The translations under genes and the position numbers were made by a program. Under the pieces are notes generated by a model. It made no database searches. It saw only the letters and a list, made by a program, of their open reading frames with translations, and was not told the origin of the DNA. This document shows, piece by piece, positions 5,582-8,966 of a stretch of 8,966 bases of DNA. The stretch is from contig CALBZH010000653.1 of the NCBI GenBank assembly GCA_937889795.1, positions 1-8,966 on the forward strand, written 5' to 3'. Source of the DNA: an uncultured Syntrophobacteraceae bacterium (GTDB lineage: Bacteria > Desulfobacterota > Syntrophobacteria > Syntrophobacterales > Syntrophobacteraceae). Position 1 is the stretch's first letter; every line of letters begins with the position of its first letter.

Positions 5582-7663
5582 ATGTCAGCTCAGCCAAGTT
5601 ACGCTGATCTCCAGCGAAGAGTTGACTCGCTTATCCAGGAGGCCACCCTTCAAGAGCAGGTCTGCAGACAGATCGAATGGGAAAACCAGAGCCTTCGCAG
5701 TCTGGTTGACCTTGTGTGTGTGGCAAGCGCGGCCGAGAGTCTCCACGGAAGCCTCCGACTTCTTGCCGACAGGGCCAACGACTTGCTGGACTCCGAGGTC
5801 ATCTGCATTGCCTTAATCGATCAGTCCACGGGCGATCTCGTCCTTGGCGACTGGTCCTGCGCCTCCGCCCAAGCGTGGTTGGAGCCCGCTTTTCCGATCC
5901 CCGCAAGGGGAAGTGGCGCATCGGTCATGGCGACACTGCAAGGGATCATCCTGAAAAGCCACGTTGGGCAAATCGACCCGGATCCAATCCTCAGCAGCCT
6001 TTGCTCCCAAGTTCGATCCGGTTCTGCAATGGTGGCTCCCGTCACCGAGCAAGGGGGGTGTCTCGGAGTCATCTATGCATCCAAATCCGGCGAGCCTCAT
6101 TTCCAAGAGGCTCACCTCAACGTCCTCATGCTCGTAGGGCACTTCATTGGCTCGGAAGTCAAACGACGGACAGCGGAAGAAAAGCTCAGGGAGAGCGAGG
6201 AGCGGTTTCGTTTCATGGCCGAGACGACCGGGGATGTTCTCTATCGCCTGCGTTACAGTACCATGCAGTACGACTATTTGAGTCCCAGCATTCAAGACCT
6301 GACCGGTTATGGACAAGAAGAAATCCAGACCATCGGGTTTTCCAGGCTGGTAGCGAGGATCGATATTCCGGGTCAAGAGAATGTCGATCTGGAGATCATC
6401 AGAAACAACAGGCTCCATGGGAAGCTGGGTGAATACCGCGCAGATTATCTGATCGAAACCAAACAGGGGAATCCCAAATGGATTCGAGATCATTCTTTCC
6501 CATGGGTCGATGAGCGCTCAACGGTTATCGGCTCGGTGGGAATCCTCAGTGATGTTTCGGAGTACAAGCGCGCGGAGGCCCGCGTTCTGGAATGCACGAA
6601 TGATCTCATCGAATCCGAGGAGAAGTACCGAACCCTGGTTGAGAACGTTCCCCTCGTCGTCTATCGCATGGGACCCCGCCAGGACATCCTTTTCGTGAAC
6701 CAATTTTTCCAGGAGGTTTTCGGATACAGCGCGGTTGAGGTATTTCAAGACCCAACCCTTTGGGCCGGCTGTGTGTACGAGGACGATCGGAAGCGCATCG
6801 AGGACTTGCGAAACCGCTGTTACCAAGAAGGCAAGGAGTTTCTAGCGGAGTACAGGGTCAGTCACAAGGATGGGCACCTTGTCTACATTCTCGATCACGC
6901 TGTTCCTTACCGCACACACGGAGGTCAGGTCGTCAGTCTCGATGGGATCATCATCGACATGAGTGACAAAGTGAGGCTTCAGGATCATCTGTTGCAGACC
7001 CAAGGAATCAAGACACTGAGCGAGATTTCCGCAAGACTCGCCCATGAAATACGAAATCCGCTGGTATCCGCTGGTGGCTTTGCCCGGCTTCTCCTCACCC
7101 ACATGAGCGATGACGACCCCAACAGGACCAAGGCTCAGATCATCGTCAAGGAGGTGGGACGCCTCGAGTTGATTCTCCACATGCTGTTAGCTTACATTAA
7201 GCCTCTCGATCTACAGGTATCTCCTGTGGATCTCAACGCGATGATCGAAGACATTCTACATATCCTTGATTCTAATCTTAGAGACAAGAATATTCGAGTT
7301 GAGTCTAGACTGACCAATGAGACTGTACCTATTTCCGTTGATCCACAACAAATGGAAAATGCCCTCGAGGCAATTCTTAGGAACACGATCAATCAATGCA
7401 AATCACATGGAACGCTTTCGATTGATACTCATCGACAAGGTAAAACCTTTGCAATCCACATCAGGTATCCGATACGCCATATGTCAGCTGATGACATAGA
7501 GCATTTCTTCTATCCTTTCACCTCGTTTGCGGCATGTCAAACGAACACAGAGCTTCCACTCAGCAAGATCATCATCAACAAGCACGGCGGGCAGACGGAA
7601 GTAGAGCTCGGCGAGAACCATCACCTTACCATCACGATCACATTACCGCTGCGATCCGACTGA
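5582..7663 (+). CDS. Soluble sensor histidine kinase, GAF-PAS-PAS-HisKA with atypical ATP-binding domain
   Basis: The 693-residue product has no signal peptide or membrane span, so it senses in the cytoplasm. Order seen: a coiled-coil-like start (about 7-40), a GAF domain (about 40-195), PAS 1 with a C-terminal PAC-type end (about 204-330, ending GSVGILSDVSEYKRAEA), PAS 2 (about 345-463, YRTLVENVPLVVYRM to DGIIIDMSDKVRLQ), and HisKA (about 475-540). The H-box is ARLAHEIRNPL, with His488 as the likely phosphorylated residue. The catalytic ATPase region (about 588-690) is unusual. It keeps an N-box-like stretch (ENALEAILRNTINQC) and a C-terminal KHGG, but the DxGxG of the G1 box is missing, and the usual GTGLGL is replaced by NTELPLSK. 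It may still bind ATP in a diverged way, or depend on a partner. Ligand, partner regulator and output are unknown, and no response regulator is adjacent. The last third of the gene is visibly richer in A and T. It converges on the diguanylate cyclase gene with a 37-base gap. Confidence 0.9.
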   Translation: MSAQPSYADLQRRVDSLIQEATLQEQVCRQIEWENQSLRSLVDLVCVASAAESLHGSLRLLADRANDLLDSEVICIALIDQSTGDLVLGDWSCASAQAWLEPAFPIPARGSGASVMATLQGIILKSHVGQIDPDPILSSLCSQVRSGSAMVAPVTEQGGCLGVIYASKSGEPHFQEAHLNVLMLVGHFIGSEVKRRTAEEKLRESEERFRFMAETTGDVLYRLRYSTMQYDYLSPSIQDLTGYGQEEIQTIGFSRLVARIDIPGQENVDLEIIRNNRLHGKLGEYRADYLIETKQGNPKWIRDHSFPWVDERSTVIGSVGILSDVSEYKRAEARVLECTNDLIESEEKYRTLVENVPLVVYRMGPRQDILFVNQFFQEVFGYSAVEVFQDPTLWAGCVYEDDRKRIEDLRNRCYQEGKEFLAEYRVSHKDGHLVYILDHAVPYRTHGGQVVSLDGIIIDMSDKVRLQDHLLQTQGIKTLSEISARLAHEIRNPLVSAGGFARLLLTHMSDDDPNRTKAQIIVKEVGRLELILHMLLAYIKPLDLQVSPVDLNAMIEDILHILDSNLRDKNIRVESRLTNETVPISVDPQQMENALEAILRNTINQCKSHGTLSIDTHRQGKTFAIHIRYPIRHMSADDIEHFFYPFTSFAACQTNTELPLSKIIINKHGGQTEVELGENHHLTITITLPLRSD

Positions 7664-7700
7664 CCCACGCAGGATCGTTTCCACGGCCCGACTTCAGACT

Positions 7701-8744
7701 TCAAACGGCACCGGCCGAAGCAATGCCGTCGCGCGACGTTTCCTTCACGCGGTACATGGCCATGTCGGCCAGCCCCAGCAGACCGATCGCATCCTGGGCG
7801 TCGCCAGGAAAGGTCGCCACTCCGAAGGAAGCGGTCAGACAGAGGCCAAGCCCCTCCTCTTTCAAGAACGCGAAGCCGTTGATGCGCTCCCGAAGTTCAT
7901 GGGCGAAGCGCAGCGCCTCTTGTTTCCCCTGGTGCGTCAGCACAACGATGAATTCGTCACCCCCATAACGAAAAGGCACAACCGTCGGCCCAGACATCTC
8001 CTGAATCAGGTGCCCCACTTCCCGCAGGACTTTGCTTCCGCACAGGTGCCCATGGACGTCATTCACTTGCTTGAAATGATCCAGGTCCAAGAAGAGCATG
8101 GAGACCTCGTGCCCCTCAACCCTCGCCAGGGCCAGCTCCCGATCGAGCACATCGTAAAGATGACGGGCATTGAAGAGCGACGTGTGCTCGTCCGAGATGA
8201 CCAATCGTTGGATTCGTCTATACATGGCAGCGTTTTGGATGGCGATGGCCGCATATTCGGCCAAGGTCTCGAGGGTCCCCATGTCCTGGTCTGAGAAGGC
8301 CGTTTCCTCCATCCGGTTGACGAGCTCGATCACCCCCAGCACCCGCCCTCGATTCGTCATGGGCACACAGATCAGCGATCGGGTGGTGAAATCGCACAGG
8401 TCATCAAATCGCTTGCAGAATCGCTCGTCCGCCTGGACGTCCGAGACCAGGAGGCTCTGGCCCGTTTCGGCAACCCAGCCAGCTATCCCTTCTCCAACCC
8501 TCAACCGCTTCCCTTTGATGGTCTCCCCGCTAACCCCCACGGCAATTTCAAAAACCAGGTGATCCCCATCATCCTCCATGAGCAGGAGAGACCAGTTCTC
8601 CGGTCTCAGAAGCTCACGAACCTTGTTCATGATGATTTCGAGCACCTCCGACAAATCCAGCGTCGCCGTCAGCGTCCTCGTCAGATCGGCATAGATCTGG
8701 TGCTCGGCCCTCAGTCGGTCAACATCGGTCATCAAGTCAGTCAT
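7701..8744 (-). CDS. GAF-domain diguanylate cyclase (GGDEF)
   Basis: The 347-residue protein makes cyclic di-GMP from two GTP. Seen: an N-terminal helix, a GAF sensory domain (about 28-172, with VGEGIAGWVAETGQSLLVSD and SLICVPM...GVIELVN typical of the fold), then a GGDEF domain (about 186-340). The substrate-binding FLDLDHFKQVND..GH stretch is present, and the active-site motif is intact as RYGGDEF (motif at 261-265). The conserved end ADMAMYRVKE is also seen. The RxxD inhibitory site that normally precedes the motif is absent: the aligned residues are GPTV, so product inhibition through this site is not expected. There is no membrane segment. The frame extends to a GTG at 8780, but ATG 8744 has GGGAGGT six bases upstream, and the likely -10 box (8776-8771) lies inside the longer version. 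The GAF ligand is unknown. It stands as a single gene convergent with the kinase; a functional link is possible but unproven. Confidence 0.93.
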   Translation of the reverse strand: MTDLMTDVDRLRAEHQIYADLTRTLTATLDLSEVLEIIMNKVRELLRPENWSLLLMEDDGDHLVFEIAVGVSGETIKGKRLRVGEGIAGWVAETGQSLLVSDVQADERFCKRFDDLCDFTTRSLICVPMTNRGRVLGVIELVNRMEETAFSDQDMGTLETLAEYAAIAIQNAAMYRRIQRLVISDEHTSLFNARHLYDVLDRELALARVEGHEVSMLFLDLDHFKQVNDVHGHLCGSKVLREVGHLIQEMSGPTVVPFRYGGDEFIVVLTHQGKQEALRFAHELRERINGFAFLKEEGLGLCLTASFGVATFPGDAQDAIGLLGLADMAMYRVKETSRDGIASAGAV

Positions 8745-8750
8745 GAGCGC

Positions 8751-8757
8751 ACCTCCC
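8751..8757 (-). promoter_or_regulatory. Ribosome binding site deciding the diguanylate cyclase start
   Basis: Minus-strand GGGAGGT lies 6 bases before ATG 8744. It is near-consensus and is the main reason to reject the longer frame starting at 8780. Confidence 0.75.
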
Positions 8758-8770
8758 GGCATTGCCAGGG

Positions 8771-8800
8771 ATCTTACCACGAATGGCCACCAAGCTCCAA
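8771..8800 (-). promoter_or_regulatory. Candidate promoter of the diguanylate cyclase gene
   Basis: On the minus strand TTGGAG (8800-8795), an 18-base spacer and TAAGAT (8776-8771) resemble a sigma70 promoter. A TG one base upstream of the -10 box adds extended -10 character. Transcription would start near 8764, leaving a leader of about 20 bases that includes the ribosome binding site. Confidence 0.45.
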
Positions 8801-8920
8801 AGCCGTGTGGACAGGCACGGCCTTTGAGACTGGCCTGATCTTTGCTTCATCAACGCAGACCGGAATGGATCAAGCGCTGCAATGTCACCCTTCCGGAACG
8901 AAGCGGCGGCAATCATCGAC

Positions 8921-8966
8921 AGATCGGAAGAGCACACGTCTGAACTCCAGTCACGAGTGGATATCT
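8921..8966 (+). other. Illumina TruSeq adapter and index at contig end (artefact)
   Basis: From AGATCGGAAGAGCACACGTC (8921-8940) through TGAACTCCAGTCAC (8941-8954) the sequence equals the TruSeq index adapter. GAGTGGAT (8955-8962) has the form of the sample index (TruSeq index 23), and ATCT starts the next constant part. This is library sequence, not biology. Anything reading across 8920/8921 is artificial, and the genomic contig ends at or shortly before 8920. Confidence 0.98.

Noticed and set aside
5813..6493. Minus-strand open frame of 226 codons within the histidine kinase, and a plus-strand one at 5716-6432.
   Set aside because: They overlap a well-supported multi-domain kinase and show no family features of their own.
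8737..8937. Minus-strand open frame of 66 codons at the right end.
   Set aside because: Its first codons are read from adapter sequence, and it overlaps the diguanylate cyclase start and promoter region.
1..8966. CRISPR arrays, tRNA genes, insertion sequences, toxin-antitoxin or defence-gene clusters.
   Set aside because: I looked for regularly spaced repeats, tRNA arms outside ssrA, transposase motifs and small paired genes, and saw none that could be supported.

Overview
The window is a GC-rich bacterial contig fragment of ordinary chromosomal character, with one likely island scar and one sequencing artefact. The organism looks like a Gram-negative proteobacterium-type lineage: it has a very large AsmA/YhdP-type envelope protein, a one-piece tmRNA with a 10-residue tag (ADDYAYAVAA), and soluble multi-sensor signalling proteins. 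A deltaproteobacterial (Desulfobacterota-like) origin is my best guess. It rests on general resemblance and no search was possible.

Layout. Positions 1-695 (minus) hold the N-terminal third of a heavy-metal P1B-type ATPase that runs off the left edge. It lies 44 bp behind a roughly 1250-residue AsmA/YhdP-like protein (740-4492, minus), so the two are probably co-transcribed. Positions 4493-4757 form a divergent intergenic region with a strong sigma70-type promoter (TTGACA-16-TACAAT) facing right into the tmRNA gene ssrA (4758-5114, plus). Immediately downstream of the tmRNA is a short remnant that resembles the N-terminus of a tyrosine recombinase (about 5209-5382), preceded by a TGGCA direct repeat. 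This is a typical place for an integrative element, here apparently decayed.

The right part carries a soluble sensor histidine kinase with GAF-PAS-PAS-HisKA architecture and a highly degenerate ATP-binding domain (5582-7663, plus). It converges on a GAF-GGDEF diguanylate cyclase (7701-8744, minus). The two stop codons are only 37 bp apart, and no response regulator is visible. The last 46 bases (8921-8966) are Illumina TruSeq adapter plus index sequence, so the contig end is artificial.

The genes form three functional blocks: envelope and metal export (left), trans-translation with an integration scar (middle), and signal transduction including c-di-GMP synthesis (right). I found no CRISPR array, toxin-antitoxin pair, transposase or clearly new defence-type system. 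The points most worth checking are the atypical kinase ATP-binding domain with its AT-rich 3' end, the tmRNA-adjacent integrase remnant, and the adapter contamination.
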